A stretch of DNA of 5,644 nucleotides from Phycisphaerales bacterium (GTDB lineage: Bacteria > Planctomycetota > Phycisphaerae > Phycisphaerales > UBA1924). The stretch lies in NCBI GenBank assembly GCA_030680655.1, contig JAUXUZ010000313.1, positions 1 to 5,644 of the forward strand, in the 5' to 3' direction. Position numbers and translations under genes: made by a program. This document shows, one piece after another, positions 1-5,644 of the stretch (position 1 is the first letter of the stretch; every line of letters begins with the position of its first letter). The notes under the pieces are model-generated. The model did not search any database. It was not told the origin of the DNA and saw nothing but the letters and a program-made list of their open reading frames with translations.

Positions 1-945
1 CAGCTGCTGCGTGTCCGCGGCATCGAGGGCGTGGAGTGGGCGGTGCCGCTCTACAAGGGGCTGATCAAGGCCCGCCTGAGCGACGGCACCTTCCAGAACT
101 GCAACGTCATCGGGCTCGACGACGCCAGCATGGTCGGCGGCCCCCCGCGGATGGTGCAGGGGTCACTGGAGGACCTGCGCCAGGCCGACGGCGTGATCGT
201 TGACGAGGTGGGCGCATCATCGCGGCTGGCGCACGTGCAGCTGGATGCCGCCGGCAAGGTGATCTCCAAACGGAACCTGCAAGTCGGTGACCTGCTCGAG
301 CTCAACGACCGGCGCGCCGTCGTGGTGGGCATCTGCAGCGTGCAGCGCACGTTCCAGAGCCAGCCGGTGATCTACACCACCTACACCCGCGCAACGACCT
401 TCGCGCCGCGCGAACGCAAGCTGCTCAGCTTCATCTGCGTCAAGGCCAAGCCCGGCGTCAGCCTCGCGGTGCTCGCACGGCGGATCGAGACCGACACCGG
501 GCTCGCGGCGCTGCTCGGCAGTGAGTTCTCACTCAAGACCATGCTCTACTTCATGAAGTACACCGGTATCCCGATCAACTTCGGCATCGCCGTCGCCCTC
601 GGGTTCGCTGTCGGCACAGCGATCGCCGGCCAGACCTTCTACCAGTTCACCAGCGACAACATCCGCCAGTTCGGCGCGCTCAAGGCGATGGGCGCTACCA
701 ACCTGCGCCTGCTGGGGATGATTTTCCTGCAGGCGGTCGTCGTCGGCGTGATCGGCTACGGCCTGGGAGTGGGGATTGCCAGTTCTTTCGCCGTCATCGC
801 CAGGAAGACCGAGCTCGCCTTCCTTCTCCGCTGGGAGACGCTGGTCGGGACGGGCATCGCCATCACCCTCATCTGCATTTTCGCCAGCCTGCTGAGTATC
901 TGGAAGGTGATGCGGCTGGAACCGGCCATCGTCTTTAAGGGATAA
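1..945 (+). CDS. ABC transporter permease A, FtsX/DevC-like, 5'-truncated by window edge
   Basis: This is the C-terminal part of an inner-membrane permease of the MacB/FtsX/DevC type. The frame is open from base 1 (Q-L-L-R-V-R-G-I-E-G-V), so the GTG at 31 is an internal valine codon and not a start. Aligned with permease B downstream, about 75 residues including the first membrane helix lie outside the window. Visible are a large periplasmic domain with GLDDAS and GGPP motifs, then three hydrophobic segments. The first follows TGIPINFG. A cytoplasmic coupling stretch, FGALKAMGATN, lies between the first and second segments and would contact an ATPase. The protein ends LEPAIVFKG. By eye the last ~125 residues are 55-60% identical to permease B. 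Its own operon context is upstream and unseen. It may be the last gene of another transporter unit or a partner of the downstream one. The family assignment is firm; the role and substrate are unknown. Confidence 0.9.
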   Translation, partial: QLLRVRGIEGVEWAVPLYKGLIKARLSDGTFQNCNVIGLDDASMVGGPPRMVQGSLEDLRQADGVIVDEVGASSRLAHVQLDAAGKVISKRNLQVGDLLELNDRRAVVVGICSVQRTFQSQPVIYTTYTRATTFAPRERKLLSFICVKAKPGVSLAVLARRIETDTGLAALLGSEFSLKTMLYFMKYTGIPINFGIAVALGFAVGTAIAGQTFYQFTSDNIRQFGALKAMGATNLRLLGMIFLQAVVVGVIGYGLGVGIASSFAVIARKTELAFLLRWETLVGTGIAITLICIFASLLSIWKVMRLEPAIVFKG

Positions 946-999
946 CCCGATCATATTGCTAACCCGTGCAAACTTTGTTCATCGTTTAAACGTCGTTCA

Positions 1000-1028
1000 T
1001 TGCACCGCCCCGAAGAGATTGATATTCT
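1000..1028 (+). promoter_or_regulatory. Candidate sigma-70-type promoter for the exporter operon
   Basis: TTGCAC at 1000-1005 (3/6 match to TTGACA) and TATTCT at 1023-1028 (4/6 match to TATAAT) are separated by 17 bases. Transcription would begin near 1035, inside the inverted repeat at 1032-1048, which is a sensible place for repression. The leader would be very short. The match is modest, and promoter consensus in this organism is unknown, so this is a prediction from spacing and position only. Confidence 0.35.
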
Positions 1029-1031
1029 TTC

Positions 1032-1048
1032 AATGAACGGAGTTCATT
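1032..1048 (+). promoter_or_regulatory. Probable TetR operator, perfect inverted repeat overlapping the Shine-Dalgarno
   Basis: AATGAAC-GGA-GTTCATT is a perfect 7-base inverted repeat with a 3-base centre, ending one base before the regulator's ATG. Size and symmetry fit a site for a TetR-family dimer. The probable ribosome binding site GGAG (1039-1042) sits in its centre, 7 bases from the start codon, and the predicted transcription start also falls in it. Bound repressor would therefore cover the start of the transcript and autoregulate the operon. Binding itself is inferred from position and symmetry. Confidence 0.65.
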
Positions 1049-1049
1049 C

Positions 1050-1736
1050 ATGACGTCAACCGACCGCCGAACACGTGAAAAAGCAGAAGTCTGCGGCAAG
1101 ATCCTCGCCGCGGCTCGCTCGCTCTTCATCCAGCACGGGTACGAGCAGGTGACCATGCGCCAGATCGCCGACGCGATCGAGTACACCCCCGGCTCGCTCT
1201 ACGTTCACTTCAAGGACAAACGCGACCTCATCCTCGCCCTCTGCCGGCACGACTTCGGCCAGTTCCACGAGTCCCTCCAGTCGCTTCTCCGCGACGAGCC
1301 CGACCCGGTCACCCGCATCTGGAAAATGGGCGCCCGCTACATGGAGTTCGCCCGCCGACACCCGCGCCAGTACGAGTTGATGTTCCTCACCAAGTGCCCG
1401 GCCGACGTGGAGCCCGACCCCGAAGACCTCGCTCACATCGAAGACCCCAACCAGAACGGCTACGCCTTCCTCATTCTCTGCGTGCACGAGGCGCTCAACG
1501 CCCAGCGCCTGCGCCCGGACCTGACCGACCCGCTGGCCGTCGCCCAGACGCTCTGGGGTGCGCTCCACGGGGCCGCCGCGCTCTACATCACCTTCGACAA
1601 CGATCCGTGGGTCCGCCTGGCCCCGTTCGAAGATGCCGCCCGCCTGGCCCGGGCGACCGTCCTCCGCGGCCTGCTTCGAGATCCCGTAGCGGTCGACCGG
1701 CTCTGGGACGAGGAAGTCAGCGGGGGCGCCCGATGA
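1050..1736 (+). CDS. TetR/AcrR-family transcriptional regulator
   Basis: This is a 228-residue predicted repressor of typical TetR length. The N-terminal DNA-binding domain spans about residues 13-60. It has the helix-turn-helix VTMRQIADAIE (34-44) and recognition helix TPGSLYVHFKDK (46-57), followed by the usual RDLILAL linker helix. The C-terminal ligand and dimer domain carries LWGALHGAAAL (168-178), which resembles the WHG motif of one TetR C-terminal family. The start at 1050 is supported by GGAG 7 bases upstream and by HTH spacing. The stop overlaps the start of permease B (ATGA), so the two genes are probably translationally coupled. As first gene of the exporter operon, with an inverted repeat at its start codon, it most likely represses itself and the transporter genes until an effector binds. 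The effector is unknown; a transported compound is the obvious guess. Confidence 0.93.
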   Translation: MTSTDRRTREKAEVCGKILAAARSLFIQHGYEQVTMRQIADAIEYTPGSLYVHFKDKRDLILALCRHDFGQFHESLQSLLRDEPDPVTRIWKMGARYMEFARRHPRQYELMFLTKCPADVEPDPEDLAHIEDPNQNGYAFLILCVHEALNAQRLRPDLTDPLAVAQTLWGALHGAAALYITFDNDPWVRLAPFEDAARLARATVLRGLLRDPVAVDRLWDEEVSGGAR

Positions 1737-2881
1737 GCTACGTGGCCCTGCGCATGCTGCTGGGTGACAAGCTCAAGTACCTTGGGCTTATCGCGGGCAT
1801 CAGCTTCGCGGCCATGCTCATCACGCAGCAGGCGGGCATCCTCGTCGGGCTGGCGCACCAGACCGGCGCGTTCATCCGCGACACGAGCCAGGCCGACATC
1901 TGGCTCATGGACCCGGAGGTGCGCTTCAGCCAGGATGCGCTGGCGCTCAAGGACACGCTGCTCTACCGCGCCCGCTCGGTCGAGGGCGTCGAGTGGGCCG
2001 TCCCGCTCTACTTCGGCTTCGTGAAGATGAAGCTGCCAGACGGCACACGCAAGGTTGTGCAGGTCGTCGGGCTCGACGACGCGACGCTCACCGGCGGCCC
2101 GCCGGAGATGGTGGTGGGGCAGCTCTCCGACCTGCGCAAGGACAAGGCCCTGCTGGTTGACGCGACCATCATGGACACCAAGCTCGCGCTGCGGCGCGAG
2201 GGGGGCCGCCCGCTGAAGATCGGCGACCGCGTCACCTTCAGCGACAAGCAGGAGGCGGTGGTCACCGCCACGTACAAGGCGAGCAGGAGCTTTTTCTGGG
2301 AGCCGATGGTCTACACGACCTATTCGCGCGCCAAGCAACTGGCACCGACCGAGCCGAAGATGACCCCCTACGTGCTGGTGAAGGCCAAGCCGGGTGTTGA
2401 CCTGCACGACCTCACCCAGCGCCTCGAGGCGCAGCTGGGCGTGCGGGCACGCACCAACGCCGAGTTTGACCGCGCGACGGTCAACTTCATCCTGAAGGAG
2501 ACGGGCATCCTCATCAACTTCGGCATGGCCGTTGCGCTTGGGTTCGCCGTCGGCGCACTGGTGGCCGGGCAGATGCTCTACAACTTCACCCTCGACAACC
2601 TGCGCTACTACGGCGCGCTCAAGGCGCTCGGAACGACCAACGCACGCCTGATGGGCATGGTGCTGCTGCAGGCGGCCGTTGTCGGCCTGATCGGTTACGG
2701 CATCGGCGTGGGGCTCGCCGCGGGTCTGGGCACGCTCGTCGCCAAGGGGGGGCTGGCCTTCCTGCTCCCTTGGCAGATCCTGGTGCTGACGGCGGGCGCA
2801 ATCCTGGTGATCTGCCTCGCCTCGGCGGGGCTGTGCCTGAGCAGGGTGCTGAAGCTGGAGGCGGCGGCGGTGTTCAAGTAG
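1733..2881 (+). CDS. ABC transporter permease B, FtsX/DevC-like
   Basis: This is a complete 382-residue inner-membrane permease of the MacB/FtsX/DevC type. The order is a first membrane helix at about 16-38, a large periplasmic domain at ~39-255, and three further helices at about 259-284, 305-335 and 346-370. This is the standard four-helix layout of the family. YYGALKALGTTN (292-303) is the likely cytoplasmic coupling segment for the ATPase. The ATG at 1733 overlaps the regulator's TGA and gives an N-terminus (MSYVALRMLLGDKLKYLG) that fits the family. The frame stays open upstream to 1394, but that stretch is R/P-rich and lies inside the regulator gene. A G-rich run before the ATG is the only local ribosome binding site, so translational coupling is likely. 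It is paralogous to permease A but ends LEAAAVFK. Exported substrate is unknown. DevC exports heterocyst glycolipids and MacB exports macrolides and peptides; neither can be assigned here. Confidence 0.93.
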   Translation: MSYVALRMLLGDKLKYLGLIAGISFAAMLITQQAGILVGLAHQTGAFIRDTSQADIWLMDPEVRFSQDALALKDTLLYRARSVEGVEWAVPLYFGFVKMKLPDGTRKVVQVVGLDDATLTGGPPEMVVGQLSDLRKDKALLVDATIMDTKLALRREGGRPLKIGDRVTFSDKQEAVVTATYKASRSFFWEPMVYTTYSRAKQLAPTEPKMTPYVLVKAKPGVDLHDLTQRLEAQLGVRARTNAEFDRATVNFILKETGILINFGMAVALGFAVGALVAGQMLYNFTLDNLRYYGALKALGTTNARLMGMVLLQAAVVGLIGYGIGVGLAAGLGTLVAKGGLAFLLPWQILVLTAGAILVICLASAGLCLSRVLKLEAAAVFK

Positions 2882-2890
2882 CGTCGAGTC

Positions 2891-2909
2891 GCCGGCCGGA
2901 TCGGCTGGC
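2891..2909 (+). other. Intercistronic hairpin between permease B and ATPase
   Basis: GCCGGCC (2891-2897) can pair with GGCTGGC (2903-2909) around a 5-base loop GGATC. This makes a 7-base-pair, GC-rich stem with one G-U wobble. It starts 9 bases after the permease stop and ends 24 bases before the preferred ATPase start. There is no following T-run, so it is unlikely to be an intrinsic terminator. It could affect mRNA processing or the ATPase-to-permease ratio. In such GC-rich DNA a chance stem is possible. Confidence 0.35.
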
Positions 2910-2933
2910 ATGCGAGAGATGGAAGGCAAAGAC

Positions 2934-3683
2934 ATGGCAACGGCAACAAAGAACAGTCGCAGCGACGCGAAGCCCGCACCCACCGGGCTGGCTGTCCACT
3001 GCCGCGGCGTCACCAAGCACTACGGCGCGGGCGACAACAAGGTCATGGCCCTGCGCGGTGTGGACCTGGAGATCGCCTACGGCCAGCTCATGATGCTCGT
3101 CGGTCCCTCCGGCTGCGGCAAGACCACCCTCATCTCAGTCATCGCCGGAATCCTCGACCGCGACGAGGGCGAGTGCTCGGTCTTCGGCGTCGATTACGAG
3201 ACCATCTCGCAGCGCCAACGCACGCTCTGGCGCGGGCAGAACATCGGCTTTGTCTTCCAGGCCTTCAACCTCCTCCCCACCCTCACCGCCGCCGAGAACG
3301 CCGCGGTCCCGCTGATGATCCTGGGCGAGGGTCGGCACTCCGCGGTGAAGAAAGCCGAAGACGTGCTGGCTCGCGTGGGTCTGGAAGGGCGTTCAAAGAG
3401 CCTGCCGAGCCAGCTCTCGGGCGGGCAGCAGCAGCGCGTAGCGATCGCCCGCGCCCTGGTGCACCAGCCGCGTCTGATCGTCTGCGACGAGCCGACCAGC
3501 GCACTCGACGAGCACACGGGTCACTCGGTGATGCGCCTGCTCAAGGGTGTGGCCATGGCCGAGGACCGCGCCCTGGTGATCGTGACCCACGACGCCCGCA
3601 TCTTCTCCTTCGCCGACCGCATCGCAACGATGAACGACGGCGTCGTCACGAGGGTTGCCGCCCCCGACGCCCTGACGCATTGA
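2934..3683 (+). CDS. ABC transporter ATP-binding protein, MacB/LolD/DevA-type
   Basis: This is a 249-residue cytoplasmic ATPase that would power the permease by ATP hydrolysis. All nucleotide-binding motifs are intact: Walker A GPSGCGKTT (57-65), Q-loop with Q109 in VFQAFNLLPTLT, signature LSGGQQQR (161-168), Walker B LIVCDEP with D185 and catalytic E186, D-loop SALD, and the switch histidine H219 in VIVTHD. The NLLPTLT stretch after the Q-loop is typical of the LolD/MacB/FtsE group. I chose ATG 2934 because GGAAGG (2921-2926) lies 7 bases upstream. In-frame ATGs at 2910 and 2919 would add 8 or 5 residues but lack a clear ribosome binding site. The gene follows permease B by 52 bases and is the only ATPase in the window, so it presumably serves permease B and possibly permease A. 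Confidence 0.95.
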   Translation: MATATKNSRSDAKPAPTGLAVHCRGVTKHYGAGDNKVMALRGVDLEIAYGQLMMLVGPSGCGKTTLISVIAGILDRDEGECSVFGVDYETISQRQRTLWRGQNIGFVFQAFNLLPTLTAAENAAVPLMILGEGRHSAVKKAEDVLARVGLEGRSKSLPSQLSGGQQQRVAIARALVHQPRLIVCDEPTSALDEHTGHSVMRLLKGVAMAEDRALVIVTHDARIFSFADRIATMNDGVVTRVAAPDALTH

Positions 3684-3746
3684 CAGCCCACCACCGGTGC
3701 CCGCGCCCGGCGTTTCACCACCACACCGCTCCAACAGGAGTTCCCC

Positions 3747-4868
3747 ATGATCGTCCGCAGCATCATCATCCCCGCCCTTGCCGTCGCCGGCGTCGGCATC
3801 GCCATCTACACCGCGGCCCAGAGCAACAAGAAGGTCGTGCCCGCCGAGCCGATCGCCGCCCCCGCCTCAAGCCCCTACGCCAGCCCCGTCGCCGGCGCGG
3901 GGATCGTCGAGGCGAGCACGCAGAACATCGCCATCGGCAGCAACGTGCCCGGCATCGTTACCAGGGTCTTTGTCAAGGTCGGTGACCAGGTGAAGGCGGG
4001 CGACCCGCTCTTCCAGATCGACGACCGCACCCGCCGCGCAGAACTGCTCGTGCGCGAGGCCGAGCTCGCGTCACGCCGCGCGACCGTCGCCTCCGCGCAA
4101 TCTCGGGTGATGCGCGACAGCGAGAGCCCAAGGCCCGAGCTGCTGCCGCCGCTGGAGGCGCTGGTGCACGCGGCCGAGGCCGCCCTCGCCGACGCCAGCG
4201 TGCAGCTCGCCAACGCAACAAACGCCGCTCAGACACCCGGCGTGATCGCCTCGGAAGAACTCGAGCGCCGGCGCTGGGCCGTTGAGTCCGCCAGGGCCCG
4301 TCTGGCCCAGGCCCGCAGCGAGCTGGCGCTGACCAAGGCCGGCACGTGGGCGCCCGACGCCGCGATCACCACGGCGCAGGCGGCGGAAGCCAATGCCCAG
4401 CTGCAGGCGGCGGAGGCAAACCTCCAGGCAACCAGGACGGAGATCGACCGGCTCACCGTCAAGGCCCCCACCGACGGCCAGGTGCTGCAGGTCAACGTGC
4501 GGGCGGGCGAGTTCGCGCAGGCCGGCCCGCTCAGCACGCCGCTGATGCTCTTCGGCGCGACCAGCACGCTCCATGTGCGCGTCGATATCGACGAGAACGA
4601 CGCCTGGCGCGTCAAGGCCGACGCGAAAGCCCGCGCCAGCCTCCGCGGCAACGCGACCCTCACCACCGATCTGACGTTCGTCCGCATCGAGCCGTACGTT
4701 GTGCCCAAGCGGAGCCTCACCGGCGACAGCGCCGAACGTGTTGACACGCGCGTGCTCCAGGTGATCTACTCGTTCCCCGGCGCCGCGCTGCCGGTCTATG
4801 TTGGCCAGCAGATGGATGTGTTCATCGAGGCGGGTCCCTCCGCCCCGAAGGTCAAGCCCAACATCTGA
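3747..4868 (+). CDS. HlyD/DevB-type periplasmic adaptor (membrane fusion) protein
   Basis: This 373-residue protein would bridge the inner-membrane pump and the outer-membrane channel. One N-terminal membrane anchor (about 5-23) is followed by a short P/A-rich linker. The first biotinyl-lipoyl half is at ~50-92 (NVPGIVTRVFVKVGDQVKAG). A long alanine-rich, coiled-coil-prone region spans ~94-232, with a PRPELLPPLEA break near 128-138 that may mark the hairpin turn or a kink. The second lipoyl half, LTVKAPTDGQVLQVNVRAGE, is at ~236-255. A beta-barrel and membrane-proximal region follows, with LHVRVDIDENDAWRV (275-289) and RVDTRVLQVIYSF (331-343). The last resembles the DTRV stretch recalled from DevB-type adaptors. 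AGGAG (3736-3740), 6 bases before the ATG, is the best ribosome binding site in the window. The gene lies 63 bases after the ATPase. Assignment to the HlyD superfamily is firm; the closer link to DevB than to MacA is by pattern memory. Confidence 0.93.
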   Translation: MIVRSIIIPALAVAGVGIAIYTAAQSNKKVVPAEPIAAPASSPYASPVAGAGIVEASTQNIAIGSNVPGIVTRVFVKVGDQVKAGDPLFQIDDRTRRAELLVREAELASRRATVASAQSRVMRDSESPRPELLPPLEALVHAAEAALADASVQLANATNAAQTPGVIASEELERRRWAVESARARLAQARSELALTKAGTWAPDAAITTAQAAEANAQLQAAEANLQATRTEIDRLTVKAPTDGQVLQVNVRAGEFAQAGPLSTPLMLFGATSTLHVRVDIDENDAWRVKADAKARASLRGNATLTTDLTFVRIEPYVVPKRSLTGDSAERVDTRVLQVIYSFPGAALPVYVGQQMDVFIEAGPSAPKVKPNI

Positions 4869-4984
4869 TCGCCCCCCCCTCCCTTCCCGCCCGATCGTCC
4901 GCAGGTTCCGTCAGTCCGTAGCAGCAGCAACCACCACCCGCCATCGGATGCGCCGCCGCGGCGGCTCGAAGAAAGGCCCTTGAC
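4869..4984 (+). other. Intergenic gap with GC palindrome before the outer-membrane gene
   Basis: This is a 116-base noncoding stretch between adaptor and channel genes. It opens with a C-rich pyrimidine tract. It contains a perfect 14-base palindrome, GCCGCCGCGGCGGC, at 4952-4965. The ribosome binding site for the next gene follows shortly after. No convincing promoter or T-tailed terminator was seen, so the channel gene is probably cotranscribed with the adaptor. The palindrome could fold in RNA or be a protein site, but in DNA this GC-rich it may be chance. Confidence 0.4.
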
Positions 4985-5644
4985 ATGCTCCCAGTGATTC
5001 TCGGCTTCTCCTCCGCTCCCTCTCCCCTCCGCGCTGCCACCTTGTTGATGGCCGCGGGCTTCGCGTTGGCCATCGGTGCCTGCCATCGCGTTGGTCCAGA
5101 CTACACCGAGCCCGCGCTGACAGCCCCCGCCGGCTGGGCGACGACCGACCTGCCCGGCGCCCCGGCCACCGAGGCACCCGAGGTGCTCACCAGGTGGTGG
5201 ACGAGCCTCAACGACCCCGTGCTGGATTCACTCATCGACCGCGCGATGGCCGGGAACCTCGACTTGAAGATCGCCACCGCCCGCATCCGCGAGGCCCGCG
5301 CCGCGCGCACGTTCGCCCGCGCCGGCGACTCACCAACCATCGACGCCAGCGCCGGCTACACCCGCTCGCGCATGAGCCCCAACAGCGCTACCCCCGGCAT
5401 GCCCGGGTCCCCCAGCGACGGGTCGAACCTCTTCACCACCGGGCTCGACGCCGCCTGGGAGATCGACGTGTTCGGCGGCGTGAGCCGCGCCGTCGAAGCC
5501 GCCGACGCCGACATCGCCGGCGCGGTCTGGAATCGCCGCAACCTGACCGTCTCACTCCTGGCCGAGATCGCCCTGAACTACTTTGACCTGCGGACAGCGC
5601 AGCAGCGCATCGTCGCCACGCGCGGCAACGTTGACACCCAGTCT
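4985..5644 (+). CDS. Outer-membrane efflux lipoprotein, OprM/NodT (TolC-like) family, 3'-truncated by window edge
   Basis: These are the first 220 residues of an outer-membrane channel that would let the exporter discharge outside the cell. The N-terminus is a lipoprotein signal: R16, a hydrophobic stretch at 17-30, then I-G-A-C with the lipidated cysteine at 33. It is followed by HRVGPDYTEP, which matches the C-x-x-VGPDY start of OprM/CusC/NodT proteins. RWWTSLNDPVLDSLI (from residue 70) and NLDLKIATARIREARA are the usual first helices. SPTIDASAGYTRSR (116-129) and GLDAAWEIDVFGGV (153-166) match the outer-membrane strand regions. NYFDLRTAQQRI belongs to the next helix. A complete family member is usually around 450-500 residues, so over half is missing. 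The start at 4985 is supported by AAAGG (4972-4976), 8 bases upstream, and by signal-peptide length; the in-frame ATG at 5048 would leave too short a signal. Its position after the adaptor gene marks it as the exporter's own channel. Confidence 0.92.
   Translation, partial: MLPVILGFSSAPSPLRAATLLMAAGFALAIGACHRVGPDYTEPALTAPAGWATTDLPGAPATEAPEVLTRWWTSLNDPVLDSLIDRAMAGNLDLKIATARIREARAARTFARAGDSPTIDASAGYTRSRMSPNSATPGMPGSPSDGSNLFTTGLDAAWEIDVFGGVSRAVEAADADIAGAVWNRRNLTVSLLAEIALNYFDLRTAQQRIVATRGNVDTQS

Larger units (their letters stand above)
946..1049 (+). promoter_or_regulatory. Intergenic regulatory region upstream of the tetR-like gene
   Basis: This 104-base gap is visibly richer in A/T than the flanking genes. 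It holds a candidate promoter and an operator-like inverted repeat, listed separately. It also has extra copies of the half-site GTTCAT at 977-982 and 995-1000, an inverted pair GTTCATTG (995-1002) and CAATGAAC (1031-1038), and a 10-base perfect palindrome CGTTTAAACG at 983-992. No hairpin followed by a T-run is seen after permease A, so transcription from upstream could read through. Confidence 0.6.

Noticed and set aside
31..33. GTG as a start codon for permease A
   Set aside because: The frame is open back to base 1, and the residues before it (LLRVRGIEG) align with permease B around residues 77-85, so the GTG is internal.
946..976. Possible terminator after permease A
   Set aside because: No inverted repeat followed by T residues was found directly after the stop codon.
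1394..1732. Upstream extension of the permease B frame inside the regulator gene
   Set aside because: The extension translates to an R/P-rich stretch out of frame with the TetR gene and lacks family similarity. The ATG at 1733 gives a normal permease N-terminus.
1583..3016. Long open frame on the - strand, 477 codons
   Set aside because: It lies antisense to permease B and neighbours, whose + strand product has clear family motifs. The translated product is rich in R, Q, H and A with no recognisable motif, as expected from an antisense frame in GC-rich DNA.
3173..3985. Open + strand frame of 270 codons spanning the ATPase-adaptor junction
   Set aside because: It overlaps two strongly supported genes in another frame and encodes an R/P/H-rich product with no motif.
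4871..4890. C-rich tract after the adaptor stop as a terminator or repeat
   Set aside because: There is no stem with a following T-run; it is a short pyrimidine-rich stretch with no repeated unit.
5194..5586. Open + strand frame of 130 codons near the right end
   Set aside because: It is the arginine-rich shadow of the outer-membrane channel gene, which uses another frame and shows the OprM/NodT motifs.

Overview
The window is GC-rich coding DNA from a Gram-negative-type bacterium. The envelope type is inferred from a periplasmic adaptor gene followed by an outer-membrane lipoprotein channel gene. Base composition and the style of the permease and adaptor proteins resemble, from memory, DevBCA-like ABC exporters common in Planctomycetota. 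That taxonomic guess is tentative; no rRNA or other marker is present. All genes lie on the + strand. No mobile element, tRNA, rRNA or CRISPR array was seen.

Layout: (1) 1-945 is the 3' part of an FtsX/DevC-type ABC permease (permease A), cut by the window edge. (2) 946-1049 is an AT-richer intergenic region with a candidate promoter, a perfect 7-3-7 inverted repeat beside the next start codon, and further copies of the same half-site. (3) 1050-1736 encodes a TetR/AcrR-family regulator. (4) 1733-2881 encodes a complete second permease (permease B), clearly paralogous to A, whose ATG overlaps the regulator's stop. (5) 2934-3683 encodes a MacB/LolD/DevA-type ATPase. (6) 3747-4868 encodes an HlyD/DevB-type periplasmic adaptor. 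(7) 4985-5644 is the 5' part of an OprM/NodT-type outer-membrane lipoprotein channel, running off the right edge.

Genes 3 to 7 look like one operon for a self-regulated tripartite exporter. The ATPase and permease B would form the inner-membrane pump, the adaptor would span the periplasm, and the lipoprotein channel would cross the outer membrane. The TetR protein probably represses its own promoter, and hence the whole operon, until a ligand binds. The substrate cannot be read from the sequence. This is a recognisable class of system. The less ordinary points are the second permease immediately upstream, the operator layout over promoter and ribosome binding site, and the pairing of a DevBC-like pump with an RND-style outer-membrane lipoprotein.
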